64,000 bases of DNA from Streptomyces paludis (lineage in GTDB: Bacteria > Actinomycetota > Actinomycetes > Streptomycetales > Streptomycetaceae), in NCBI RefSeq assembly GCF_003344965.1, contig NZ_CP031194.1:3658001-3722000 (forward strand), read 5' to 3'. The notes under the pieces were generated by a model. It worked only from the letters and a program-made list of their open reading frames with translations, did not search any database and was not told the DNA's origin. Of this stretch, positions 40,261 to 49,060 are shown piece after piece (within the stretch, counting starts at the first letter, position 1; each line of letters begins with the position of its first letter). Made by a program: the position numbers and the translations under genes.

Positions 40261-42461
40261 CCACGACCCTTCAGCCCGACGGGGCCGCGCAGGCTGCGGA
40301 CACCCCCCAGCCCCGCCCCGCCGCCGCGGGCCGCGCCGCGGGCTTCTGGCGGGGCCGGCCCGAGGACGGGCCCTGGGTACGCCCGGCCCTCCTCGGCCTC
40401 CTCCTTGCCACCGCCGTGCTCTACATCTGGAACCTGAGCGCCTCCGGTTACGCCAACTCCTTCTACTCGGCGGCCGTCCAGGCCGGCAGCGAGAGCTGGA
40501 AGGCGTTCTTCTTCGGCTCCTCCGACGCCGCGAACTCCATCACCGTCGACAAGCCCCCGGCCGCGCTCTGGCCGATGGCGCTCTCCGTCCGGCTCTTCGG
40601 CCTCGGCTCCTGGCAGATCCTGCTGCCCGAGGTGCTGATGGGCGTCGGTACGGTCGCGGTGCTGTACGCGGCGGTACGGCGGCGCTTCAGCCCGGTCGCC
40701 GGACTGACCGCGGGCCTGGTGCTCGCGCTCACGCCGGTCGCCGCGCTGATGTTCCGCTTCAACAACCCGGACGCGCTGCTCGCGCTGCTGATGACCGTCA
40801 CCATCTACTGCGTGCTGCGCGCGCTGGAGGCCGGCCGTACGAAGTGGCTGGTGTGGGCGGGCGTCGCGATCGGCTTCGCGTTCCTGACGAAGACGCTCCA
40901 GGCGTTCCTGATCCTGCCGCCGCTGGCGCTGGTGTACGCGGTCTGCGCGCCCACCACCGTACGGCGCAGGCTGGGCCAGCTCGCGCTGGCCGCCGGGGCC
41001 ATGGTCGTGGCCGGCGGCTGGTGGGTCGCGATCGTGGAGCTGTGGCCCGCGTCCTCGCGCCCGTACATCGGCGGTTCGCAGAACAACTCCTTCCTTGAGC
41101 TGACCTTCGGTTACAACGGCCTCGGCCGCATCAACGGCAACGAGACCGGCAGCGTCGGCGGCGGTGGCGGGGGTGGCGGCACCGGGCAGTGGGGCGAGAC
41201 CGGCATCGGCCGGATGTTCAACTCGGAGATCGGCGGCCAGATCTCCTGGCTGCTGCCCGCCGCGCTGCTGCTGCTCGTCGCCGGGCTCGTCCTCACCCGC
41301 AGGGCGGCCCGTACGGACACGGCCCGCGCCGCGTTCCTCGTCTGGGGCAGCGCGCTGCTGATGACGATGGGCGTCTTCAGCTTCATGGCCGGGATCTTCC
41401 ACCAGTACTACACCGTGGCGCTGGCACCGTACATCGCCGCCGTCGTCGGTATGGGCGTGGCGATGCTCTGGGAGGAGCGCAACCACATCGCGGCGTCCGC
41501 CGCGCTGGCGGTGGCGACCGCGGGGACGGCCGTCTGGGCGTACGTCCTGCTCAACCGGACCCCGGACTACCTGCCCTGGCTGCGCTGGGCCGTGCTGATC
41601 GGCGGCCTCGTCGCCGCGGTCGGGCTGCTGCTCGCGGGCCGGCTGGGACGTCAGCTCGCGCTCGGCGCGGCGGGCCTCGGCCTCGCGGCCTCGCTGGCGG
41701 CACCGCTCGCGTACACCCTCTCCACGGTCAACAGCGCCCACACGGGCTCCATCGTCACCGCGGGCCCGGCCTCCATGGGCGGCCCCGGCGGCGGTATGGG
41801 CGGCGGTGGCGGTCGCGGTGGCATGGGCGGCGGTGGCGGGATGCCGCCGGGCCAGATGGGCACGGGCAACGGAAACGGTACGGGTACGGGCGGCCAGGGC
41901 ATGGGCCAGCCCCCCACCGGCGGCAACGGCAACGGCAACGGCATGGGCCAGCCCCCCACCGGCGGCGGCAACGGCCAGACGGGCCAGAACGGCCAGAACG
42001 GCCAGAACGGCCGGAACAACCAGCCCGGCGGCGCCCCCGGCGGCGGCATGGGCGGCGGCGGAATGGGCGAGGGCGGCATGGGCGGCGGCGGCGGTATGGG
42101 CGGCCTCCTCAACGGCCAGAACGTCAGCTCCAAGGTCGAGGCCGCCCTCCGGAAGAACGCCTCCGACTACACCTGGGTCATGGCCGCCATCGGCTCCCAG
42201 AACGCCGCCAGCTACCAGCTCGCCACAGAGAAGCCCGTGATGGCGATCGGCGGCTTCAACGGCAGCGACCCGTCACCCACCCTCGCGCAGTTCAAGCAGT
42301 ACGTCGCCGACGGAAAGATCCACTACTTCCTCGGCAGCAGCGGCGGCGGCCCCGGCGGCTCCAACGGCACCAGCTCCGAGATCACCACCTGGGTGGAGGC
42401 CAACTTCAAGAAGGTCACCGTCGACAGCACCACGCTGTACGACCTCACCCAGAAGGCATGA
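40257..42461 (+). CDS. ArnT/PMT-type polyprenyl-sugar glycosyltransferase (GT39-like)
   Basis: 734 aa. About twelve membrane spans. DKPPAALWPMALSVRLFGLG carries the conserved acidic first-loop motif of PMT_2 proteins, and SWQILLPEVLMGVGTVAVLY and FNNPDALLALLMTVTIYCVL follow. A Gly/Met/Asn/Gln-rich segment of roughly 130 residues lies before a C-terminal extracytoplasmic domain (VEAALRKNASDYTWVMAAIG, QLATEKPVMAIGGFNGSDP). It takes sugar from a polyprenyl-phosphate carrier to an external acceptor. It overlaps the GT2-GtrA gene; the last gene of the two-component operon. Confidence 0.88.
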   Translation: MTTTLQPDGAAQAADTPQPRPAAAGRAAGFWRGRPEDGPWVRPALLGLLLATAVLYIWNLSASGYANSFYSAAVQAGSESWKAFFFGSSDAANSITVDKPPAALWPMALSVRLFGLGSWQILLPEVLMGVGTVAVLYAAVRRRFSPVAGLTAGLVLALTPVAALMFRFNNPDALLALLMTVTIYCVLRALEAGRTKWLVWAGVAIGFAFLTKTLQAFLILPPLALVYAVCAPTTVRRRLGQLALAAGAMVVAGGWWVAIVELWPASSRPYIGGSQNNSFLELTFGYNGLGRINGNETGSVGGGGGGGGTGQWGETGIGRMFNSEIGGQISWLLPAALLLLVAGLVLTRRAARTDTARAAFLVWGSALLMTMGVFSFMAGIFHQYYTVALAPYIAAVVGMGVAMLWEERNHIAASAALAVATAGTAVWAYVLLNRTPDYLPWLRWAVLIGGLVAAVGLLLAGRLGRQLALGAAGLGLAASLAAPLAYTLSTVNSAHTGSIVTAGPASMGGPGGGMGGGGGRGGMGGGGGMPPGQMGTGNGNGTGTGGQGMGQPPTGGNGNGNGMGQPPTGGGNGQTGQNGQNGQNGRNNQPGGAPGGGMGGGGMGEGGMGGGGGMGGLLNGQNVSSKVEAALRKNASDYTWVMAAIGSQNAASYQLATEKPVMAIGGFNGSDPSPTLAQFKQYVADGKIHYFLGSSGGGPGGSNGTSSEITTWVEANFKKVTVDSTTLYDLTQKA

Positions 42462-42493
42462 CACCTCGTAGCACGTAGCTATACAGCGTAAGA

Positions 42494-42546
42494 GGCTCCT
42501 TGTACGGTGTACGACGACGAAAGTCCCATACACCGTACAAGGAGCC
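42494..42546. promoter_or_regulatory. 18-bp inverted repeat operator between PMT and MFS genes
   Basis: GGCTCCTTGTACGGTGTA at 42494-42511 is repeated inverted at 42529-42546 with a 17-base spacer. The right arm contains the MFS gene's AAGGAG ribosome site. Likely the operator for the TetR-type regulator encoded downstream and perhaps an RNA hairpin hiding the ribosome site. Confidence 0.7.
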
Positions 42547-42551
42547 CTTTC

Positions 42552-44063
42552 ATGCCGGCCGCCGCGCCCGCCGCCCCGCACCCCCAGCGCTGGCTCATCC
42601 TCGGCGTCATCATGCTGGCGCAGCTCACCGTGATGCTCGACAACACCGTCCTCGGCGTCGCCATCCCCTCCCTCACCCGCGAACTGCACGCCTCGACGGC
42701 CGACATCCAGTGGATGATCAACGCGTACGCCCTCGTCCAGTCGGGCCTGCTGCTCACCGCCGGGAACGCCGCCGACCGCTACGGCCGCAAGAAACTGCTG
42801 CTCATCGGGCTGGTGCTGTTCGGTATCGGCTCCCTCGCCGCCGGACTCTCCCAGTCCAGCGGCCAGTTGATCGCCGCCCGCGCCGGCATGGGCGTCGGCG
42901 GCGCGCTGCTGATCACCACGACCCTCGCCGTCGTCGTCCAGATCTTCGACGACACCGAGCGCGTCAAGGCCATCGGCATCTGGTCGACCGTCAACTCCCT
43001 CGGCTTCGCGGCCGGACCGCTGCTCGGCGGGGTGGTGCTCGACCACTTCTGGTGGGGCGCGATCTTCCTCATCAACATCCCGGTGGCGGTACTGGCCCTG
43101 ATCGCCGTCGCCGCGCTCGTACCGGAGTCGGGCACGAGCCGGGGGGTCCGCCCCGATCCGCTCGGCGCGCTGCTCTCCACGGCCGGGATGACCACCGTCG
43201 TGTACGCCATCATCACCGGCCCCGAACACGGCTGGGGCTCGGCCCAGGTGCTGCTGCCGGCCGTCGCCGGGGTGCTCGTCCTGGGCCTGTTCGTATGGTG
43301 GGAGCTGCGCGTACCGCACCCCATGCTGGACATGCACTTCTTCCGTGACCAGCGGTTCGTCGGGGCGGTCGGGGGCGTCATCCTGGTCGCCTTCGGGATG
43401 AGCGGCTCGCTCTTCCTGCTGACGCAGCACCTCCAGTTCGTACTCGGGTACGGTCCGCTCGACGCGGGTCTGCGGACGGCCCCGCTCGCCGTCGCGGTCG
43501 TCGCCATCAACCTCTCCGGCGTCGGCGCGCGGCTGATCGCCAAGCTCGGCACCCCGCGCGCGATCGGTACGGGCATGACCCTCGTCGCCGCCGGGCTCGC
43601 CGCGATCGCGCTGGTCGGCGCGCGCGGGTACACCGGGATGCTGTTCGGCCTCGTCGTCATGGGCGCCGGTGTCGCGCTCTCCGCGCCCGCCATGGCCAAC
43701 GCGATCATGAGCGCGATCCCGCCGGCGAAGGCCGGGGTCGGCGCGGGCATCAACGGCACGCTCGGCGAGTTCGGCAACGGCCTCGGCGTCGCCGTCCTCG
43801 GCGCCGTCCTCAACTCCCGCTTCGCCGCCCTCGTACCGGCCGCCGCCGCGGCGAGCGCCGTATCCCTGCCCGCCGCACTGGCCGCCGCGGACGGCGAGGC
43901 CGAACGGCTCCGCATCGCCGACGCGTTCGCCGCCGGCCTGGAGACAAGCCAACTGGCGGGTGCGGTAGCCGTCCTGGCGGGCGGACTGCTCGCCGCGTTC
44001 CTGCTGCGCCGGGCGGAGCGCGCTCGCCGTACGGACAGCGAGGAAGTAGCCGCTACTACGTAG
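42552..44063 (+). CDS. MFS drug/H+ antiporter, DHA2 (14-span) family
   Basis: 503 aa. WLILGVIMLAQLTVMLDNTV with motif D1-like L-D-x-T-V-x-x-x-A, motif A GNAADRYGRKKLLLIG and motif C-like GFAAGPLLGGVVLD. Fourteen spans fit QacA/EmrB exporters. ATG 42552 is eight bases after AAGGAG in the operator arm; the 15-codon longer reading begins inside the operator and was rejected. It is followed by its probable repressor. Confidence 0.9.
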   Translation: MPAAAPAAPHPQRWLILGVIMLAQLTVMLDNTVLGVAIPSLTRELHASTADIQWMINAYALVQSGLLLTAGNAADRYGRKKLLLIGLVLFGIGSLAAGLSQSSGQLIAARAGMGVGGALLITTTLAVVVQIFDDTERVKAIGIWSTVNSLGFAAGPLLGGVVLDHFWWGAIFLINIPVAVLALIAVAALVPESGTSRGVRPDPLGALLSTAGMTTVVYAIITGPEHGWGSAQVLLPAVAGVLVLGLFVWWELRVPHPMLDMHFFRDQRFVGAVGGVILVAFGMSGSLFLLTQHLQFVLGYGPLDAGLRTAPLAVAVVAINLSGVGARLIAKLGTPRAIGTGMTLVAAGLAAIALVGARGYTGMLFGLVVMGAGVALSAPAMANAIMSAIPPAKAGVGAGINGTLGEFGNGLGVAVLGAVLNSRFAALVPAAAAASAVSLPAALAAADGEAERLRIADAFAAGLETSQLAGAVAVLAGGLLAAFLLRRAERARRTDSEEVAATT

Positions 44064-44073
44064 TAGTAGCGGC
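44049..44073. terminator. Palindrome at the end of the MFS gene
   Basis: 11-base arms GCCGCTACTAC/GTAGTAGCGGC with a three-base centre. It contains the MFS stop codon and lies 41 bases before tetR. A weak terminator or a second operator. Confidence 0.45.
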
Positions 44074-44113
44074 ATAGCATCGGAAACCGGCCGGACGAAC
44101 GAAGGAGGCTCAT

Positions 44114-44941
44114 ATGCTGCAGGAGCCCGACCGCACCGGGCCACCGGTCCGTACGAGCGTCTGGCTGGACGGCAGACCTGTCGCCCGCACGCGCCGTACG
44201 GACCGTACCGATCATCCGTCCGGCCTTGACCGTGACCGCATCACCGCCGTATCGCTGCGGCTGCTCGACGCGGAGGGGCCGGGGAAGTTCTCCATGCGCC
44301 GGCTCGCCGCCGAGCTGGGGGTGACCGCCATGTCCCTCTACTGGTACGTCGACACCAAGGACGACCTCCTCGAACTCGCCCTGGACGCCGTCTTCGCCGA
44401 GATCGAGGTCCCCGTGGCAGAGGGCGCGGAGACGGACGAGGAGACGGACTGGCGCGAACAGCTCCTCGAACTCGCCGCCCGCTACCGCGCGGTGCTCGTC
44501 CGGCACCCCTGGGCCTCGCCGCTCATCGGCAAGTATCTGAACGTGGGGCCGCGTTCGATGGACTTCTCCGCCGCCGTCAAGGCGATCGTGGCGCGCACCG
44601 GGCTCTCTCCGCGAGGGCAGATGGGCGCGATCGCCGCCGTATTCCAGTTCGTGTACGGGTTCAGCACGGTCGAGGGGCACTTCGTCCAGCGCTGCGCCGA
44701 GGCCGGACTCGGCCAGGACGCGTACTTCCGGCACGCGATGGGGGCCATCGGTGAACAGCCCCGACTGGCGGGCGCGTTCGCGGGTGTGGAGGAGACGCGG
44801 GAGCTGCGCGGCGGCGGGACGGTGGAGGAGATGCGTGAGCGGGACTTCACGTTCGCGCTCGACCTCCTCGTCGCGGGCATCGAGACCATGCGCGCGCGTG
44901 AGGAAGAGAGCGAGGCGGGGGAGGGACCCGAGCGGTCCTGA
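44114..44941 (+). CDS. TetR-family regulator of the MFS exporter
   Basis: 275 aa. HTH at about 40-75 (ITAVSLRLLDAEGPGKFSMR, RLAAELGVTAMSLYWYVDTK), then a TetR_C-like ligand domain (LAARYRAVLVRHPWASPLIG, AVFQFVYGFSTVEGHF). An unusually long 38-residue Arg/Pro-rich N-terminus precedes the HTH. ATG with GGAGG upstream. Likely represses the exporter through the 42494 operator and is relieved by the exported compound. Confidence 0.9.
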   Translation: MLQEPDRTGPPVRTSVWLDGRPVARTRRTDRTDHPSGLDRDRITAVSLRLLDAEGPGKFSMRRLAAELGVTAMSLYWYVDTKDDLLELALDAVFAEIEVPVAEGAETDEETDWREQLLELAARYRAVLVRHPWASPLIGKYLNVGPRSMDFSAAVKAIVARTGLSPRGQMGAIAAVFQFVYGFSTVEGHFVQRCAEAGLGQDAYFRHAMGAIGEQPRLAGAFAGVEETRELRGGGTVEEMRERDFTFALDLLVAGIETMRAREEESEAGEGPERS

Positions 44942-44950
44942 ACTTCCGTT

Positions 44951-44980
44951 GGCCCCGGTGTGCGATCAGCCACCGGGGCC
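44951..44980. terminator. Bidirectional terminator
   Basis: 10-bp perfect arms GGCCCCGGTG/CACCGGGGCC with a 10-base loop, between tetR and the convergent oxidoreductase gene. Confidence 0.8.
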
Positions 44981-45006
44981 CTCCACGCCGCCGTTACGGG
45001 CCGCCG

Positions 45007-45471
45007 TTACGACACCAGTCGCGCCGGGAAGCCGCCCGTCGCCAGCGGACTCCAGCGTTCCGGCGTGACGCGGATGATCGACTTGCCCTGCTTCACCATC
45101 GCCGCGCGGTACTCGTCCCAGTCCGGGTGCTCGCCCGCGATGTTCCGGTAGTACTCCACCAGCGGCTCGACCGACTCCGGCGAGTCGATCACCTCGGCCA
45201 CCCCGTCGACCTGCACCCACGGGCCGTTCCAGTCGTCCGACAGGACGATCACGCTCACCCGCTCGTCCCGCTTCGCGTTCCGCGTCTTGGCGCGCTCCGG
45301 GTACGTGGAGACGACGATCCGGCCGGAGTCGTCCACCCCGCACGAGAGCGGGGAGCCCTGCGGGCGGCCGTCGGCACGGGTGGTCAGCAGGATCGCCCGG
45401 TGCCGGGGGCGGACGAACTCCAGCAGACCTTCGAGGTCCACGGTCGTATTCGTTGCGATATTCGGTGCCAT
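45007..45471 (-). CDS. PPOX-class F420-dependent oxidoreductase-like protein
   Basis: 154-aa split-barrel flavin/F420 protein: FVRPRHRAILLTTRADGRPQ, SPLSCGVDDSGRIVVSTYPE, RAKTRNAKRDERVSVIVLSD. The K-x-x-N-A/L-x-R-D motif binds the cofactor phosphate in the F420-binding subfamily. Substrate unknown. ATG 45471. Monocistronic. Confidence 0.85.
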   Translation of the reverse strand: MAPNIATNTTVDLEGLLEFVRPRHRAILLTTRADGRPQGSPLSCGVDDSGRIVVSTYPERAKTRNAKRDERVSVIVLSDDWNGPWVQVDGVAEVIDSPESVEPLVEYYRNIAGEHPDWDEYRAAMVKQGKSIIRVTPERWSPLATGGFPARLVS

Positions 45472-45576
45472 GGCCCGCAGCCTACGACGTCCACCCGCCC
45501 GGACAGGCCCCCCGACAGGCCCGGTCCGGGCCCGGTCAGGACCCGGACCGCGGCCTCGCCCGCCGCTACTCCTCTG

Positions 45577-46413
45577 CTACTCCTCCGCCGCCACCGGCAC
45601 GCTCTCGCCCTGGACCGCCTGGATGTCCAGCTCCACCCGCAGCGTCGTCCCGATCGCCGCGATCCCCGCCGACACCACCTGGTTGTACCGGATGGCGAAG
45701 TCCTCGCGCGGCAGCTCCGCCGTCGCGTGGAACGCCGCCCGTACGCCGCCCCACGGGTCGGGGCCGGTGCCCAGATAGCTCAGGTCGAGGTCCACATCGC
45801 CCGTGACGCCGTGCAGCGACAGCTGGCCGTGCACCTTCCAGCGGTCCGGGCCCGCCGGGGTCACTCCCGTACCGCTGTACGTGATCTTCGGGAAGCGCGC
45901 GACGTCCAGGAAGTCCGGCGAGCGGAGGTGCTTGTCGCGCAGTCTGTTGCCGGTGTCGATGGTCGACGCGTCGATGACCGCCTCGACCGTGGCCTGTTCG
46001 CGGCCCGCCCCGATGTCGGTGATCTCGATCCGGCCGCCGAACTCGGTGAACCGCCCGCGCACACTGGAGATGCCCAGGTGCTGGGCGACCGCGGCCACCG
46101 ACGAGTGCGCCGGGTCGATGCTCCAGACGCCCGGCGGCGGCAGCTCGACACCGCCCTGGCGGGCCAGCGTGAGCTTGCCCAGATCCGCCCGGCCGGTCCG
46201 GGTGACCATCGCGGTGGCGGCGACGGGCGCGTAGCCGACGGCCGTCACGACGACGGTGTACGGTCCCGGCCGCAGCGGCGAGTCGTTCCGTACCTGACCG
46301 TCCTCGTCGGTGCCGGTCCGCAGCACCTGGGCGCCGTCCATATCGGTCATGGTCACGATCGCGTGCGGTACGGCCCAGCCGTCCCGGGTCCGCACCTGTC
46401 CGCGAAGCCCCAT
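45577..46413 (-). CDS. YceI-family protein with N-terminal carboxypeptidase-regulatory-like domain
   Basis: 278 aa. An N-terminal beta sandwich (LRGQVRTRDGWAVPHAIVTM, QVRNDSPLRPGPYTVVVTAV) is followed by a full YceI lipocalin-like barrel (WSIDPAHSSVAAVAQHLGIS, VRGRFTEFGGRIEITD, SPDFLDVARFPKITY). YceI barrels bind polyisoprenoids or similar lipids. No signal peptide, so probably cytoplasmic. ATG 46413 lies nine bases after GAGGAG; ATG 46422 sits too close to it. It is downstream of an MFS protein with the same kind of beta domain, 81 bases apart. Confidence 0.85.
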   Translation of the reverse strand: MGLRGQVRTRDGWAVPHAIVTMTDMDGAQVLRTGTDEDGQVRNDSPLRPGPYTVVVTAVGYAPVAATAMVTRTGRADLGKLTLARQGGVELPPPGVWSIDPAHSSVAAVAQHLGISSVRGRFTEFGGRIEITDIGAGREQATVEAVIDASTIDTGNRLRDKHLRSPDFLDVARFPKITYSGTGVTPAGPDRWKVHGQLSLHGVTGDVDLDLSYLGTGPDPWGGVRAAFHATAELPREDFAIRYNQVVSAGIAAIGTTLRVELDIQAVQGESVPVAAEE

Positions 46414-46494
46414 ACCGTTCATCTCCTCGATCTCACGAGCCACCGGTACTGACCGGAACTGCCGGAACTGCCGTGACTGCCGGAACTGCCGTAA

Positions 46495-49047
46495 CTACTC
46501 GCCGGGGTGGGCGAGTTCGATGTCGTGTCCGTCGACGCCACGGCCGCCGACCGTCAACGCACCGGCCACCGGAGGGTATCCGGTCGCGATGACCGTGTAC
46601 TCGCCAGAGTCCAGGTCGGTGAAGGCGTACGCGCCGTCCTCTCCGGTCGTCGCCGAGGCGACCACGTTCCCGGCCGCGTCGACCAGCGTGACGCGGGCGT
46701 CCGGCGCGGGCCGCCGGGCGGCGCCGGCCCGGACCGTGCCCTGGAGCAGGGCGCCGGCCCGGAGGGCCACATCGATCCGGGTCACTCCCTGGCCGCCGAT
46801 GTCCACCGGCAGCGCCTGCGGCCGGAAACCGCCCGCGTTGACGGCGACCGTCACCGAGCCGGGGACCAGCTCACCGAAGGCGAACTCGCCCTGCTCGGCG
46901 GACTTCCCGGTGGCCAGCACATCGCCCCGTACATCGGTCACGATGACCATCGCGCCCTCGACGGGCACCCCGCCGTCAGCGGCGCGCACCGTCCCGGCGA
47001 GACCGCTCGTACCGGCGAGCCGGATGTCGTACGGGAGCGGCTTGCCGCCGACGACCACCGTGGCCGCCTGCGGCTGGAAGCCGTCGGCCGAGGCGATCAG
47101 GACGTACGAGCCGGAGCCCGGCGCGTCCAGGGAGTAGCCGCCGTCGGGCCGGGCGACCGCGCGGGCCAGCTGGCGGCCGGTCAGCGAGATGAGGGTGACG
47201 GCCGCGCCGGGCACGGGAGCCCCCTCGGCGCCGGACACCGAACCGTGCACGGGGGTGCCGGCGGAAGGGGAGGGGGGAGGGGAAAGAGCCGGGGCCGGAG
47301 TTACGGACGTGGTCAGCGCCGCCCCCGCGTACTGGGCCGAGGTGACGGGCGTCTGCGCCGGTACGGTGCCGACCAGGACCGGCGTCTCGACAGCGGCGCC
47401 AGCAGCCTCAACGGCCACAGCGGTGTCAGCAGCCACAGCGGTCTCAGTCGCCTCGGCCGAGCCGCCGTCGGCCGTCTCGGCCGAGCCGCCCGAGTTCCGC
47501 GACCGCAGCGCCACCTCCTTGATGAACAGCGTCAGCAGGAAGGCGACGAACGCGGCCGGCGCCGCGAACAGGAACACGTCCGCCACCCCGTGCCCGTACG
47601 CCGACTCCACGATCTGCCGCACCGGCGCCGGCAGCGCCGCCAGGTCGGGTATCCCTCCGCCGCCGGTGCCGTGATGGCCGGGGGACGCCTCCTCGACGTA
47701 GTGCGTGATCCGGTTGGCGAGGACCGCGCCCAGCGCCGAGACGCCGACCGCGCCGCCCAGCGAGCGGAAGAAGGTGACGACGGAGCTGGCCGAGCCGAGA
47801 TCCTCGGGCGCGACCTGGTTCTGGGTGGCCAGCACCAGGTTCTGCATCATCATGCCGACGCCGAGGCCCAGCAGCGCCATGTAGATCCCGATGTGCCAGT
47901 ACGGGGTGTCGTACCGGATGGTGCCCAGCAGCCCGAGCCCGGCGGTCAGCAGCGCGCCGCCGCTGACCAGCCACGCCTTCCAGCGGCCGGTCTTGGTGAT
48001 GATCAGACCGGAGACGGTGGACGAGACGAACAGCCCGCCGATCATGGGGATGGTCATCACACCGGACATCGTCGGGGACTTGCCCCGGGCCAGCTGGAAG
48101 TACTGGCTGAAGAAGACCGTGCCGGCGAACATCGCGACACCCACGAAGAGCGAGGCGAGCGAGGCCAGCGTGATCGTGCGGTTGCGGAAGAGGCGCAGCG
48201 GGATGATCGGTTCGCTCGCCCTGCTCTCGGTGAGGACGAAGAGCCCGCCGAGCACCAGCGAGCCGCCGACCATGGCGGCCGTCTGCCAGGAGATCCAGTC
48301 GTACTTGTCACCCGCGAAGGTGACCCAGACGAGCAGCAGGGAGACGGCGGCGCTGATGAGGACGGCGCCGCCCCAGTCGACCTTGACCTCGCGCTTGACG
48401 ACGGGGAGCTTCAGGGTCTTCTGGAGGACGATCAGCGCGATGACCGCGAACGGCACGCCGACGTAGAAGCACCAGCGCCAGCCCAGCCACGAGGTGTCCG
48501 TGATGACGCCGCCGAGCAGCGGGCCGCCGACGGTCGCGACGGCGAAGGTCGCGCCGAGGTAGCCGCTGTACCGGCCGCGCTCGCGCGGGGCGATCATGGC
48601 GGCCATGACGATCTGGGCGAGCGCGGAGAGCCCGCCGACGCCGATGCCCTGGACGACGCGGCAGGCGATCAGCATGCCCGCGTTCTGCGAGAGCCCGGCC
48701 ACGACGGAGCCCAGGACATAGATGACCAGGGCTATCTGGACCAGCAGCTTCTTGCTGAAGAGGTCGGAGAGCTTGCCCCAGAGCGGGGTGGTCGCGGTCA
48801 TCGACAGCAGCGCCGCGGTGACGACCCAGGTGTAGGCGCTCTGGCCGCCGCCGAGGTCGGAGATGATGTGGGGGAGGGCGTTGGAGACGATCGTCGAGGA
48901 GAGGATCGCGACGAACATGCCCAGGAGGAGCCCGGAGAGGGCCTCCATGATCTGGCGGTGCGTCATCGGCGTGCCGGCCGCGGCGGCGGGGTCGCCACCG
49001 TGCTTGGCGTGGCCGCCCCGCACACCCGTTGGTGTGGTCGTAGCCAT
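46495..49047 (-). CDS. MFS multidrug transporter fused to three carboxypeptidase-regulatory-like domains
   Basis: 850 aa. Fourteen-span DHA2 transporter to about residue 525 (MEALSGLLLGMFVAILSSTI, GKLSDLFSKKLLVQIALVIY, GATFAVATVGGPLLGGVITD). An Ala/Glu/Thr-rich linker follows, then three repeats of a beta sandwich (VHGSVSGAEGAPVPGAAVTL; LAGTVRAADGGVPVEGAMVI; LQGTVRAGAARRPAPDARVT), each ending in a G-x-Y/F-x-x-x-x-L-x-x-G-x-Y/V-T-V-like strand. With 14 spans both ends should be cytoplasmic. It starts 14 bases after the marR stop, so probably the regulator's target. Confidence 0.9.
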   Translation of the reverse strand: MATTTPTGVRGGHAKHGGDPAAAAGTPMTHRQIMEALSGLLLGMFVAILSSTIVSNALPHIISDLGGGQSAYTWVVTAALLSMTATTPLWGKLSDLFSKKLLVQIALVIYVLGSVVAGLSQNAGMLIACRVVQGIGVGGLSALAQIVMAAMIAPRERGRYSGYLGATFAVATVGGPLLGGVITDTSWLGWRWCFYVGVPFAVIALIVLQKTLKLPVVKREVKVDWGGAVLISAAVSLLLVWVTFAGDKYDWISWQTAAMVGGSLVLGGLFVLTESRASEPIIPLRLFRNRTITLASLASLFVGVAMFAGTVFFSQYFQLARGKSPTMSGVMTIPMIGGLFVSSTVSGLIITKTGRWKAWLVSGGALLTAGLGLLGTIRYDTPYWHIGIYMALLGLGVGMMMQNLVLATQNQVAPEDLGSASSVVTFFRSLGGAVGVSALGAVLANRITHYVEEASPGHHGTGGGGIPDLAALPAPVRQIVESAYGHGVADVFLFAAPAAFVAFLLTLFIKEVALRSRNSGGSAETADGGSAEATETAVAADTAVAVEAAGAAVETPVLVGTVPAQTPVTSAQYAGAALTTSVTPAPALSPPPSPSAGTPVHGSVSGAEGAPVPGAAVTLISLTGRQLARAVARPDGGYSLDAPGSGSYVLIASADGFQPQAATVVVGGKPLPYDIRLAGTSGLAGTVRAADGGVPVEGAMVIVTDVRGDVLATGKSAEQGEFAFGELVPGSVTVAVNAGGFRPQALPVDIGGQGVTRIDVALRAGALLQGTVRAGAARRPAPDARVTLVDAAGNVVASATTGEDGAYAFTDLDSGEYTVIATGYPPVAGALTVGGRGVDGHDIELAHPGE

Positions 49048-49060
49048 GGATGTCCTTGTC

